Assembly: GCA_030704615.1 (NCBI GenBank)
Contig: CM060733.1
Coordinates: 11,284,001 to 11,348,000 of the forward strand
Reading direction: 5' to 3'
DNA: 64,000 nucleotides
Origin: Takakia lepidozioides
Lineage: Eukaryota; Streptophyta; Takakiopsida; Takakiales; Takakiaceae
In this document: positions 23,211 to 37,266 of the stretch, in pieces
Layout of the letters: each line of letters starts with the position of its first letter
Position numbering within the stretch: position 1 is the stretch's first letter
Made by a program: the position numbers and the translations under genes
The notes under the pieces: generated by a model
What the model saw: only the letters and a program-made list of their open reading frames with translations
The model's database searches: none
Told to the model about the DNA's origin: nothing

Positions 23211-24300
23211 ATCATATTCGCAATGGGACTTTCAAAGAGGTTATTTTTTCCTCTATGTAATCTTGGAACCTTTCTGTCCTCCTTTTTAATAAAGTTTAAG
23301 GGTGTCCAGTGTCCATTAAATAGGTAAAATGTAGTTTTGCAATGTTTATGGCGCGAGCGTGTTTTGTTGCCCAAAAGGGTTTCTCAGACCAATTTTTTTA
23401 GTTGAAGACAAGTGTCCACTGTGAGAACATGCCTTATGGCGGCCTTTGGGCATCCAAGGGTTTGAATTTTTTTCCCTTGAATAATGCGAATACAGTTCCA
23501 AGGCATCCTCCCCTTTTCCTTTATATAGAAAAAAAAAAGTCGTGTAGATGTATTCCATCCACAATTTATAGATGAACATCCAAAAAACATTGGGAGTCAT
23601 TTGGCTGGTCTCTTCTTCTGTCATTGACACACACTGGAGGAACTGAAAATATCACATTTTTGCATAAACCTACACTTCACACACTGGTTTCTGCAGATGT
23701 GCACATTGTAAGATGGAGTATTCCACCTATTGCAGATGCTCTTATGTTCGTAAGCTGGATGAAAAGTAGGGTGGTTGGTATGGCTGATTAAATGTGCCTA
23801 AAGTTAGCCAAGGCCCTTGTCTCATTCCAACAGTAACCTAATCTGACAGGGTGGCTGCTGATGTGTGGGAGAAACTTAAAGAAATCTTGGCAGCCAATAA
23901 GAGGCCACCATTTGCCATTCCAGATTAGCCCTTTCCTTAATATAAAAAGCGGATGGCTTATGCCAAACGCGGGATGTTTTGGGTGATCATCACAGTGTAC
24001 TTGGATGAGCCTGGCGTTTGGATGTTTTGCACTTGAAGCCCCTGCATGTGCTTTGATTGGCCCACCTGTGAGGCTCCTCTAGCAAGAGATCCTTCCCATC
24101 TAGCTTGGCGTGCTTTACTGGCTACTTCCCCGCTTTAGCGCCCAAACTCTCAGAGGAGAAGAGAATATTCCCTAGGTAGAGAAATTTGGTGGAGATGAGG
24201 GGCATTCTAAACTAACGTGCCTGACGGTGTTTTGGCGGCAGGGCTTCGTAGGTTTGGCAGGTTGTACGTATTAAAGATCTAGTGCAATGGCGGCGTTCAT
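23211..24300. other. No gene recognised
   Basis: Short frames only, with some homopolymer runs. No domain or repeat family was identified. Confidence 0.4.
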
Positions 24301-24539
24301 TATGCTATATTCTCTATTCACCCGTCACCTTGTAGCTCTCGTTTTGGTCGTGTTTTGTTGTGCAGTGAGCGAGTGTGATGGCGGCTTCCAGCTCGCATGG
24401 ATCATCTTGTTTAGACATTGCTGACGATTCTTGTTTTTGGGTGTTCTTTGTGATCTTACGCCGTCCAATCTGGTTAAAACGATTGAAGGCGAACCACTTG
24501 TGAGGGGTCTTCATAAAACAATTGTTCAGCCAAACCCTA

Positions 24540-25538
24540 AGCTTCAAACCATGACACATCACCCAGATCTTTGATAGTGGCTTCAAAGAGTTCTTGGGCC
24601 TCCCCTTTGAGACAGAAATGAAAGGCATTGGTGACAAAGGCAGGTGGAACTGCATTCATCTTCATACTCATCTCAAAAAAGGTGATAAAAGTATCAAAGT
24701 TATGCCCCATCTTGTATTCCGGATAAGGTTACTTCGTCATGCGGGTCTCAGGGGATTTCGCAGGCACAACAACATTTTGAGTATGTTTAGCAAGAAGCAA
24801 GTTCAACAAAGCAGGACACTCAGAAATGAGACGCATAGCATGGTACAATTCATCAAGTTCTGGTTCACCTGCTTGTTGCTCAGCATGCGATGTGGTGGCC
24901 ACACTTGGTTGAGTTTCAGGACCAGGCAATCTTGTTCCACCCGCTGTCTCTGTAAGACATCTGATGATATGGTACGACGCAAACAAGGATGCTTCCACAG
25001 CCAGCGGCGTCAATTCCTTGATTGTTTCCTCCACGACTTTTCTCATGGCGTCCCTCAGGTAGAAGCTTTTGCCAAAGCTGACCTTCACCGACGTGTAGTC
25101 AAGGGCCTCCCTTTTGACGGCGCGTTGTTGTTTCTTTTGGCCCGAAGCCGTCAATGGCGCGGCCGGTTGAGGACCTGCTAGGCCGTTGGATATGGTGTTG
25201 CGTTCGCCGGATTGAGGAACTGCCGTCTCATGCGTATGCAATTCTGATGGCCTTTGGTGGCAGACCGTCGTTGATGGCCGGTTCGCAGAGCACCGTTTCC
25301 TAGAGAAATCGGTCTCACCAGTTTCGGACTCGGCTGGACGTTTCCTGCTGGCCCGTGGAATGCCAACTTCCGTCGGACTGGACAGATTGGGACTGTCTTT
25401 GATTTTTTGTCGTTTCTTTCCCAATAACTTCCATCTTGATAATTTGCTGCACGACATGGCAGCTCCACATAGTTTGTTTAGTAAATTAAGAAAATTTAAG
25501 ATATATTTATGAAATTGGAATTTTAGGATTTTAGACAT
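24540..25538 (-). mobile_element. Gag-like retroelement fragment with an in-frame stop
   Basis: The frame 24729-25538 encodes a 269-residue product with a basic N-terminal half and a helical segment (LRDAMRKVVEETIKELTPL). It ends in a TAA just before a stretch in the same frame that looks like a retrotransposon Gag (YPEYKMGHNFDTFITFFEMS, NAFHFCLKGEAQELFEATIK), which ends at a TAG near 24550. Reading through the stop would make one Gag-like protein. No protease, polymerase, or LTR was found beside it. The Gag call rests on the pattern of the C-terminal piece. Confidence 0.45.
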
Positions 25539-25539
25539 T

Positions 25540-26819
25540 TGAGTTTCTAATTTTTGGAAAACAATTTATATTTTGGGGAAATTTTTAAGTTTTTATGAGG
25601 CATTTCAATTTTGAATTAATTTTGGCCTTGCGGCCCGCCGGTCCGGACGGCCCGAGGGTACACCATGATAGCAACCAACTGTAAAAACACCATGTCACAA
25701 TCCCTCTAGATAGTCTATGTGCCGTTGCATACTAGGTATTGGATCTCACCAACAACTATGTCAAAATGGTGGTCCCCTCTGTACTTCGATACCCTTCTTT
25801 CATTTTGTACCATACATATCAAACTCACAAGTACTGAAAATAAAAATTGAGTTCCCTTCAATTCTTCTTCAAACTCTGGGCAATGGTATGTCTGTATACT
25901 ATATACCACCGGGGTCTTTCAAACAGATGTGATGTGAGAAGTACAGGATGGTAGACAGGGGCAGCATCTTCCAACAACTACACCCTTGAGTTCTTTGTGA
26001 CTCATTCTTCGCGAATTGTGAACCTAGACTTACTAGCATCGGCTACATGAGGATGTATTCTCAAATGTGCGAAGCAAGTCTTGAGACACTTTTAGACCGA
26101 GTAGAGAAGCAGTGCTTGTTGCTAGCATGCTGACATCCCAGCACTGTGGTTCTTGTAAATGCATTGCCTTGGTTCTGTAAGGGAATCTCAGGCTGAATGT
26201 CATATATCTCATGCGTGGAAATCGAGGACTGGCTCCAGGAGGGTTAGTTTCCCCCAGGAGGGTTAGTTTCCCATAAGGGACTGTATTTTCGTATTTCAGA
26301 CCTAATTGTGGTGGCAAATGGCTTCTGTCGATTGACTATGTTACCTACAACTGGGCCTCCCATGGACATAATAAATTTTGTCTTGGGAGTGACATGCTCT
26401 ATACTATGACATCTTTTTAACTGTCATTCTTCTGTCTACCAGCACGACATCCGCGTGACTTGCGCATGAGGCCAAGGATGAAATTCTAAATCGTACAAAA
26501 CTACTTTCAACTGTCCTCGACCATATCTCCACAAATGGGGTGTTTATGCAGACATGAGGCCAAACATCAAAATACACATTACTCATGACCTGATTGTCCT
26601 TGCATTATCTCTTCCTTCCCCTATTGCCCAAGGGTGATGGTAGGCGTCTTCCAAATGACTCTTTTCTTCAATAACATCACCCTAGGAGAGTCCTCTATAA
26701 TAGAACCCATCATCAACCTACGTTCGCTCGTCGTTTAGTACACCAGACAAATTTGGATGTGTTCTACGAGAGACTTGCAAAGAGAAAAAACATGAACTGA
26801 TTGTTACACTACCCTCTAC
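25540..26819. other. No gene recognised; downstream of PLAC8 gene
   Basis: A/T-rich next to the Gag-like fragment. A 19-bp word (ccaggagggttagtttccc) occurs twice in tandem at about 26234-26272. No coding signal was found. Confidence 0.4.
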
Positions 26820-28624
26820 TTAGGGTCTCAAGTTGTCTTGGAAAAGATGCGGTTGTTCTCCTGTTGGAGAGGAGGGAACACCCATAGTCTGGAGAGGTGG
26901 GGGAACAACTACAGGCAGACCTATGGCAGTTGAGCGCTCACGAATTTCCCGATGCTCCTGGCAAATCGCACACATGTGGCAGCACAAGTGCGTCACCAAG
27001 TCCCCGCAAGGTGCATCCTGAATCCATCCATCCAATGTCACCATCAATACTACATCCACCTCCAACATTGGCAGCCTCTACATTTTACATTTCCGGATTG
27101 TCGCCTAATCTTTAGCCTACCCAAACCGGTGACCATTTGTGCAGATTAAGTTTATCCTTCCAGAAACTGAGATTCTGGTGCAGTTCAAGAGAATCAAAAC
27201 TCCACTTCTGCAAAGTCCTTCAATGTGACAGTACTCCTTCCTAAGGTGAGTGTCATCACGGTACCTGAGCCTTAAGCTGAAACTCCCACAGTTTGTGCGC
27301 AGAAGATGAATACTAGGTCATGATCAATTGCTCAAGACATCTACTGGCTTTTCACAGGAATTGAGTGTTGATTTATGGACTGGCATTGTCACTAGAAAGG
27401 ATACAGCTGATCAAGCCATTTTTTTCTTGGCGAATTTTTGCCAAAAGGCTTTCTGTGGGGGGCATTAAAGGGTAATGAAGGCCTTTAGTTACCAAAATAG
27501 GAGGATGAACAACGAGGTTGTCACCAGGAAATCTGTATGACTGACATCGTGGACCTGTTAAACGTGCCACCTGTCACACACCGACCTTTCTAGAGGTGCC
27601 AGCTCGTTTTTTTCGCCACCTGGGCGCTGGGTAACACAGGTGGCCACACCAGCTACTTTTGAAAATGAAGAAGAACGCTGAGCTGATGTGGCTTCCTGGC
27701 TTGCAACAAGGTGACAGAAGTCAATGTGGTTAAAAAATAAGCATGACACTGGCACAAAGATAGAGAGAGGGAGAGAGAGACCTCTAGATTGTATTTAGCT
27801 CGAAGTGTCCGGCGGTAGGAGCAGGCATAGCAGGGCACACAAGAGGCGAGAATGCCGAGAGGTATTCCGTCAGTGAGAAGGCAACAGATCCCCACTATAG
27901 TCCCCCACAGAAGAACATGCATAAAGCAGGGCCCTTGCCATTGCCGCCCCTCCAGCAACTCCACATTGTGACCAAACAACACACATGGGCACCAGCAGCC
28001 CAAGCAGCCTGCACTCACCAAAACAAGTGGAATGTGTCCTATCAGTCTGAGGACACATCCCTACCTTGAAAAAGACAGTTGAGTAGTAGCATCCAGGCTA
28101 TTAGAACCCTATTAGCTTCTGCACACCAGAACATAGGATAACCAAGACAAATCCTTCACATTAAATTTGATTGTGGTGTTCCCAAAGAAATTGATGTGTC
28201 AATAGGACACAGCCTAACAAAACAACACAATTTTCTATACTCAGCACAGCAAGCTGTCACTGCTGTAGAGAGAGAAAAGAATTATAGAAAGGTTGTTATT
28301 AGCATGAACTGAGAGACTGACCTCCACTCCTCCACAGCACCTCAACTTACACAGGCTTGACAAGTCACAACATGTAACAAAACCTATGCATTTGTCTGCA
28401 ATTGGAGAGGGAGAAGACATACAGACAGGCACGTCATCAAAACAGGCACATATGCCTGAAGTCCAGTGCAAGGCCTGCTGTCGGTGGGGTGCAGACAAAT
28501 GGGCATTTCCCCGCCCCAACAAGTGCTGCACTGCTGAAGGTGATGAGGGAGTATTACCCCCTACCCCTAACTCATCAGATTGTGGAGCTGGGACATAACC
28601 CGGAGGCACATATGCTTCCTTCAT
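26820..28624 (-). CDS. PLAC8-domain protein (cell number regulator / FW2.2-like), 3 exons
   Basis: Exons on the minus strand are 28423-28624, 27782-28008 and 26820-27017. Lengths 202, 227 and 198 total 627 bases, giving 208 residues with all phases matching. PLAC8 proteins are small Cys-rich membrane proteins; plant relatives affect organ size or ion handling. Visible motifs, in order: YVPPGYVP near the N-terminus, WTSGICACFDD, CCLGCWCPCVLFGHNVELLE, a hydrophobic segment (IVGICCLL), CYACSYRRTLRAKYNLE, then APCGDLVTHLCCHMCAICQE. These are the typical paired Cys clusters of the family. The start is taken at 28624 because MKEAYVPPGYVP matches the usual N-terminus, although the frame is open farther upstream. 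The GA tract at 27764-27781 abuts the exon 2 donor. It lies tail-to-head behind the ELMO gene. Confidence 0.9.
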
Positions 28625-30246
28625 GATTCTCACTGCCTCCTCCTGTCCCATACCCATGAGCACCAGCACACACCATTCTTGAGAAGTTGAATTGCAATAT
28701 GGGATCACCAGTGGATATTTTTGAGGTCCAGATTCAGTAACCCTTGAGTGATCAAATCTCTTACATGAAGGAGGTTTTTGCATACATTTTATGTCGTAAG
28801 GTGTCTTCCGAGAAGTGTTGTCTCCTGTACTACTACGATCCACGTCCTTGGCTTGCCTCCCCCAATTTCAAAGGACGTGGGATGTTGGGACGCGCGTGTT
28901 CAGGGAACACTCAGCATGTCCAAATAACTACCATCTTTCTACAGTTTGTGGCTAACTCTAACCCATCTGCCTGCCACAAACTTGTACATGGGGCTTGTCA
29001 AAGGGATCTGTTCACCCTTCGTGCTTAGAAGATATGGTCCATGCTCAGCAAAATTGACGCAATTATGTCTTTCCTTTAACAGTGTCCAATGCGAACCATT
29101 CAGAAAAGGTTGGGACCAAGGAATGACATCTGCCTGACACAACACCAAGCAGAGGCAGCATCTCTACACCAATTCATGTTGTGAACGAGATCACCCTCAA
29201 CATCATCTTCCACCATAATTAGGGTTCCAGCAAGAACTCTAATCTTATCGCGCAGGCACCTTTTCACTAATGGTTGTGGCTGTTGATCCCTCGCCGATTT
29301 TAAACGCATGCACGGAAAATCTCTGACTTCATGATCCACAGAAGAGACCTTGCAGATTGATCGAACCCACCCGTACTTCTCCTAGTCCAACCTCCCCATC
29401 GCTCCCTCCCGTGATCGCCCTCACCGTTCGTTCCTCCACCGGGTCCGTCTTTCCCTCTCTTTGCCAATCTCTCTCTCTCTGCCCCCAATCTCGCACGCTC
29501 CTCAATATTTGTGTATAATTCTAGGGACAACTGAAAGTCTGAGACTAGTTTCAGATAGAACAGCGTAACAGGAAAATCAGTGGCATCGCCACCTGAGATG
29601 CAGAAATATACTCTGTTAGCAGAAGTGTGAGTTTATTTGTGGAATTTGTTTGCACAGTCTGGAGTTTTGGTGATGTGCAGGAAGTGAGAAGAGGATATTG
29701 TCTGAGAGATAGGAGTCCTTCTTTGTGCATTGTGAAGGTTATCTGGGCAAGTGAATCTGAGTTGCAGACCTGCCAATGGCTCCTGCTGTTGTAGTGTATA
29801 TAGCTTTTCAATACGTTAAATTACAAGGGACACTTAGTTTCCAAGTGAAGCCACCAATGTCACTTTCCCACTAAGGAATTGCACCAAAGGAATTGTGCTC
29901 AATGATGGATGATGTATGTGTGTGCACCGACATGGTAGCATGAACATATTTGTCCTCTGCAGATGTTCTCTCTTTCCCCCCTTGGCACCCACACACATTT
30001 GTCCTTGTCTTATGTCTCAAATTGATTTGTACTCGTCTTATGCATTGAAACCTACTAGAGATGTCCAAACAAAAATGTGGATTCAAGTAAGATAGCCTGG
30101 CAGCATCTAGAATATCGAACCGGCACACCATGGCTGCCTACCCCAGATTGGCTTGCATTCGACCCCACTCACAACTTCCTGCTGCTCTATTTTCAGATTG
30201 GTTTGGTACAGTATAGTGTAGGCCAAAAAGGTGGTGTACGAGAAGG
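28625..30246. other. Region between PLAC8 and ELMO genes, no additional gene recognised
   Basis: It should contain the PLAC8 promoter and the ELMO 3' UTR. Short frames show no domain. A CT-rich stretch lies near 29455-29490. Confidence 0.45.
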
Positions 30247-33200
30247 CTATTTTGGTAGAGGGCACAAAAAGTTGTAGGCTGGAAGGTCTTCAACGTGGTG
30301 AACATCTTCCAACATCATCTCTCTTTCTAGTTGTGCGCGAGTCGCTCGAAGAACAGCCTGCATAGGCCACACGTAGCAACTATCAGTGTGCAAGCAGTTG
30401 GGTTTGAACGGCTCATTACCTCTTCATCATCACTCTGTTTTCTTTTTCTGTATTATGCTCAAATCAAACATGGTTATTAAATATGCTGAAATCAAATATG
30501 GCTATTGCAAGGAGTGCTGAATACGTCCTACCAAGCTTTACAACAGTCCATGCAGATTACTATCAATAAGGTTATTGTTTAACCCTCTGATAACAAAATG
30601 GCGAAAGCACTGGGATAATGCTGAGAGATGCCAAGAAAAGCAGGAAGAGATGCATTACATTGAACTCCATGTAGGAGGCTCGCATAGCCAGCCATTGGGC
30701 ATCCATCATTTCAAATGCCACACAGTACAGCATGTCAAATGCTGTCTCATCCTCTGCAAAGCGCATGCACGGATAAACTTGACTAAATCCAGTTGAGATC
30801 TATTGCCAGACAGAAATTATTGCATAGAAAGGAGGCCCAGGGGGTTTGGGAGAGAGGGAGAGATAACAGGGAAAGTAAGGAGGTATGGAAGGGCTACGGC
30901 AGTATACAAGAGACCTTGGCTAAAATGAGAAACCCTTTACTCCATAGCCTTTGCAGAAGGCTTTGACTACTGCATGTTTTGCCCTGCCCAGGATGTGTAG
31001 AGAAGTATAAGAGCCCTGAAGTTCACTGCAAACAAGTGCTGGACAACTTCATATACATATCCCAAATCTACAAGCCCTACACGAGATGATAAAGAGGAAG
31101 AAAGTGATGACAGGTAAAGGGGAACATCTCAAACTTGAGAACGAAACCTGGCTCCACAAGGCTCCACACCAAACCACAGCATGGAAGATACCTTGACTTC
31201 AATAAACAACCTTATCACCACTGTGACCTTTGAGACACCTAAACATGTTTACACCCAGCCCAAGATGTCCCTAACAAAGAGCTTCAACTTCCATGTCCGT
31301 ATCCCAAATCTATAGGCCCTGTACAACAGTGGTTGGGTATGGGAAAAAGCGTACCAGCTAATATCTTAAGGAAAGTTGCCCCTGACAGTGAGTTTGGTTT
31401 TGCTGCATAAACCATAACGTTGTCAGCAAAATTGTACTGTCAACTGAGTCTAACTACGACGGTCACCACTAGATCACCAACTGCATGGCAAAATGTCCCA
31501 AACACTTCACTGCCTTCAAGAAGCTTACGAAACCCTCTAAACAAGCAGCAAATCGGGTGCGTCCCATGAGGGACGTGGGATCTTACAGGAACTACAATAA
31601 CATTATTGGGAATCTCCCAGGAGTGTGGGAATAATTGATTCCAAGATGCTTGGTCAGTAGAGACAATTAAAGAACAAGCACCAATAAAGGTTCTTATAAA
31701 GAGACAAATACTGACCTGACCGGAGATCAAGCATTTGAATGAGCATGAAGGAGATGTTAAGGCCTGCCACTGCAAATGGGTATTCCCATGTGGCCCTCTT
31801 TCCTTCTTGCTTGTGCAACAATCTACGGAATGATGCCTGTATAACAGCAATGCCACCGAAAGTCTCGTCATTTGCTCTTACCACTCTCTCGGGCTATTCT
31901 TGGCTTTTTCCAGTTTTACCCCCACACCTTATCAACTGAAGGCTACGTCAGGTTCATAAACAGTTCTCTTACTCCTCTTCATAACTTCTTATTGTCATCT
32001 GCAAGCAACTGTGCAATGTCACAAGGCTACTTCATCAGCCAACCTTTGCATGGATTCACTTAAGGCCCCAGACTCTTTCTCACATGTTGATATCACTGAC
32101 TTTGAAAGGCCATACCGTGTTAATCACAAGACACTTAATCATTCTGACAGCTTCTGGTCACTCTGAACTCCTCAAAACCTTGACAGAGAACAAGGGATAA
32201 AGTGATTCATGGGAGAAAAGAATGTACTCAAGAGACATTGTTTGCAATAACCTTGTGGCCATAGACCCTGCGCCCAGTTTGGGCGGAACATCCATGAGAG
32301 ACAAGAGATGGAAACAGAGAAGAAAGAGCACAATAGTGGGTATCTTACCGGAAATTTTCGAGCAAAAAAAAGAAGATTCTCCAATGAAACAAATCCGCCT
32401 CCTCTGCACATTATCACAGTGCCATGCAATCATTCAATCATTTGACATTCCTCTCCTTCTTCTTCTTGTCTTTGCACATACTGTCTTTTCCTGCCCAAAA
32501 TCTCTCATGTTGCTCAAAACTGTTTACCGTCTCGCACAGAGTGAGAAGGAAGAAGAAGCCCAAGAGAGAGAGTTACTAAAGAACAAAATTTTATAATTAG
32601 AAACCTAACAACTAAAAGACAGAAGGGGTGGGGGTAGAGACACACACCTGAAGTCCGTAGAAGGGTCGGGGCCTTGCCAGCCCATCTCCTTCCACTGCTC
32701 TGAAACAAGGCCTGGCATGTCTCGATCTGGAAATGCTACATGCCAAAGGGCCCTTAGCGCATCCTGCCAATGGCTTCAAATATGTCAAATATAAACTAAG
32801 TTAAGACACCTCTCCACCCACAGTGCTGTGGTGGGATGACGTCCAAACCAGCTTGGCAAGGATTATATCCTGTTGCGACTATGCTCTCAAGGACCTGTCA
32901 TACATGTCTCTACCCATGTAGCTCCATCCCTGGAGATAGTGTCAATGACTGTAAGGGCGAACTTCCATGTCCGTTCTCCCATTCTGCTGATGTCACGCAG
33001 GAGGGAATTTCAGCTCACATCCATGCGGGTTAGCCCCGTGCAACCCTGGCCGGGTCCCCTGGAGCGATGCCCTCACCTCAAGGTGAGATGTTGGGTGTCC
33101 GGGTCCCGTTCTCCAAGCGAGACCTGCACTAGCAGGTGACAATGGTCTAGATGACTTGCTTAGCAGGTGAACTTGCCTCCACTTCCACTCCCAGCCACAC

Positions 33201-35271
33201 ATGTGGAAGACTCTCTCTCATATCCAGTGGTTTCTACCGAATGGTTTTAATTGCACGGGTGCTACATGGAAGTGTGAATCTTCAAATCAATGGATGGGTT
33301 TGATGGTCAAGCCCTTTCGTGGATGATATCATGGAGCGGGAATGGGTTCACATGGAAGTTTGCCCTAAGACTGTTGCAGTCTAAAGGGGATCATTCCCTT
33401 AGGACTGTTCATCCCATGTTGGCTCCTAGGCATGACCCCAGGGAAACACTGGTGTGTTGACCAATAGGAGAAGCTACCTGATGCATTGAAAGAGATCCAT
33501 CAAAAGGCACAGACAAGCGCTCCTGCAGTTTCTGTAGTCTTCTTTCCTGCACATGTATATACATAGAGTTAGCTAGACTGGAGATATACACGACCGTGAC
33601 TATATGATGTATCTTGATATTCAAAATCTCATATTAAAAGCAAATCTCCTCCTGCCCACTTACCCCTCTCAATAAACAGCAGTGGGAAGCCCACTACATC
33701 CAGTTGAAAATGAGTGACACATTCCCTAAGGCTCCTGTTGGTCTCAGTCTGTGTAAAAATTAAGGGTACCCCACAGATCCCGTAAAAGCGTCTAAGTATT
33801 GAGTGATGATTACATCCGAAAGGTGCTACTGTTCCTGGGCGCCTATCATAAAAACTCTCCCAGGTCAAACTTCGACTAGTCACCTAACTCTCCACCGAGC
33901 TGATACTCTCCACCAATATGTGATGTCTTGTGCAAATGCAGGCTCCTGTGACTCCTATGGTAGATTGTCTCATCTCTAGGTTGCAAAGAAGTCTATTCAT
34001 TAACCTCACCAAAATGAAGATACATACTTGGATAGGGGATAGGTAAATGTCAACACTCTCAGTGTCATTAGGCTGGCGCCGCAGCAGCACCCTGAAGAGT
34101 GTGCTACCCACCCATGCACCTCCACCGACCAATGCATTGGCTGCAACATTTGACAAAATTCAATTGAAACAAATGATGAGTAAGACGTTTTTGCAAATGC
34201 CATTACCAAGGCTAAACCCCATTAACCCTAAAAAGATTGACTGATGAACTCAGACTCCACCTGATTTACCCAACATGGTTTTATATACACCTCTCTCTGC
34301 AACTGGTTGATGTGCAGAAAGAGTCCCAAGCACCCTGCAGTGCGGCATAACCTCTAAAAAGGAGGTAAAGCTGGGTCCTCACTGAACTTTAATCATGGCA
34401 CAAGACTTTTGGGTAACAAAGCCTTATGCTCTTGAACTAGCTTTTACATCTAGAACTACATACGTTATCCATTACAAAACATCAGAAACAGCCCACTTCA
34501 AGTCAAGATTACTCACGGAAAACTTACTGAACCACTGAGCCCACTGCACTATGAGCCGTGAGAAGATTTGTGTCCAGGCCTGCTCTTCTCTTAGCCTTTT
34601 GTCCCTCGAGTCATCATCATCTTCGTCGACCTGGAGAAAAGAATGAACGAGAAGCATGAAATACAGATAGTGGACCAAAGTCTCTTCCTGCACAACTGCA
34701 CCATCGCCAATCCATAGTAGACAACACCACGCCAAGGTCAACAAGTAAGCAGGCTTGCCGTTCTCTACCTGCCAGTCATTATTTGACATTGCCTGAAATG
34801 TAATTGCAAGAGAGAGAAAGAGAGAGAATGTACTCATAAGACGTTGTTTGCTGTAGCCTTGTGGCCATTGAGCCGGCGCCCAGTTTGAGCGCAACACAAA
34901 GGGACAGAGCCTACCTTTGTTAGGGGCTGACGCCGGTAGTAAGACTTACCTTGGAATAAACAATTGATCCAGGTTTTCCAGATATCCTCTAGAAATCCTT
35001 TACACAAGCATCAAACTGCTGTGTGTGGTTTGCCCAATAACTAGGCCCCAAAAGGGCCTTTTGGCTCAGCCTCGAGACTTTCAAAGTTGGTAAACAGAGG
35101 TACAGGCGCAATTCCCTTCATAGATGTGAAGAGAGCGTCTCTCTGGTGAGAGAACCCCGGACAATGAATCAGAAAATGAATATTGTCTTCAGGTTGCCCA
35201 CACGGCGGGCTATTGCACTCTCCCTTTCCTCTCTGCTTCTGTTTGCTGTTCAAAGGTAAGCTTCCAGCCAA

Positions 35272-35304
<33 letters not shown>

Positions 35305-37228
35305 TAATAAGACGTGGTTTGCTGTGGCCACAGCCCAGTTTAGGCGGAACAAAAGGGAACAGACACTAACTTTGTGGGGGGCTCACTCGGGTGGGACTTA
35401 CCTTGGTATATGAGAGAATGTAGTCATAAGACATTGTTTGCCGTAGCCCTGTGGCCATAGACCCCGCGCCCTGTTTGGGCGGAACAAAAGGGACCAGAGA
35501 CTACCTTTGTGAGGGGCTCACTTCGGTAGTGTAACTTACCCTGGTATAAACAATTAGTTCAGGGGCAGATATCGTCTAGAAAGCACTTCTCACAAGCATC
35601 TGCTGTGTGTGAGCAGCCCGCAACAGGGCCATGGCTTTAGGCTCAGCCTCAAGATTTTGAAAGTGGGTGAACAGAGGTGCCAGGACAATTTTCTTGATCG
35701 TCCTGAAGAGGGTCACTCGTTGCCCGCACATCGAGAAATTACAATCTTCTCTTCCTCTCTGCATCTATCTGTTTATTGTTCAAAGATAGGCTTCCTGTCC
35801 TGAGTTTAAATTTCAGTCTAGTGCCAAGGGTAGGTAGGCCCTTGATCATCCTTAAGGTACTCGCCCATGTCATAGACTGGAAACAAGTGCAGGGAAGTTT
35901 TATGCTTAACTTCATTTTCATCAGGGAGTCTTTGGGCATCATACAACTCTTCAGGACTGATATTCAGATACTTGACAATCTCTTCTACCCTTTTCCGCCA
36001 AGACCTAGCCTGTCTAACAGGACGGTCTTGCTTCAAAGAGATAGTGTCGATTATCTTAGGGTATCTGGTATTAGGCATGCGATTCAACTGACCCCACCAT
36101 CTGACCTTGAATTCATCACGTCGAGAGCATAAGGGAGGTATGCCAAAAGCACCCCGAACAGCCGCATTAGCTGTTCTAGAACAAGCCGACATGCTTTCAT
36201 TGATCACCGCGACCTGAATGGATTCTAGAGATTTAGCATGATGGGAATTGTCGACCCACAAGCTGATGCGTACTCCAAGGCCGGCCTAATAACATTGCAA
36301 AACACGGTCCTCTTAACTTCAGTATTAATCCCTCTGCAGTGGAAAAATTTAGCGCGACCCGAAGCTTTGCATTTAGCTGATTGAATCACTTATGGTATAT
36401 GCGCATCCCAGTTACAGTAGGAGGAAAACTCAACACCAAGATATGTGAGATATGTGTAGGAAGGGAGTACAGGGATCTCTTTGTCACCCCATTTCCATTT
36501 GGGGTCCCTCCCTCCCTCCCCACAGTCGTTGAATACCACCACTGCACATTTACTAACATTAGCTGCTAAACAATTAGCTTCGCAAGCTAATTGTGAAGCC
36601 AATTGTGCACAATCAATGGGGTGCTAACATTAGCTTCTTTGATTGTGCAGCTCCTGGAGATTGGATGGGGTATCCCCTAGGGTTGGGAGGACATCCGCAC
36701 ACATAAGAGCTGGTATATGAAAGAGAGAGAGTTTTACATAGCATGTCTGGCTAGACAAGGAAACTCTCCACATAGTGTGTTGCGTTTGCCTCTTTCTAAA
36801 GACATCAGACAGCATACTCTAGGATAGATCAAACCGTCTCTACCCAGATCTGCCTCCATACCTCCCTTTACATATCCTTGATGGAAAAAAACGAGGTTTT
36901 AGGTGTTCTAAGTGGCAATCAGATGCACACTAGGTAGGCCTTTCTCAGAAACAGGTCTGCCCCCTCACTTTCATATCTTGGGAAGCAACAGTAGAAGTGG
37001 GAAGAGCACTAGCGTCTCCTTAAAGGTAATTCCTTTCCATGGAGGTAAAAGCTCATAGATCCTTCAAACCATTTAGAGAAAAACAGCAGTAGGATGTGTA
37101 CACACAACACATACAAACACATTTTAGGTTTGAGAGAGCTCAAAGCCACTCCCTTAGTCTCTTGCCCTTACTAGCATTTCCTGCAACAAAAGAACGTGCA
37201 GTGGCCTCATCTGGATCCATAACAGCCA

Positions 37229-37266
<38 letters not shown>

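Noticed and set aside
27653-27781. Extension of PLAC8 exon 2 into SLSLSLSL text
   Set aside because: The conserved protein resumes at 27017 after a GT donor at 27781; the extension is microsatellite.
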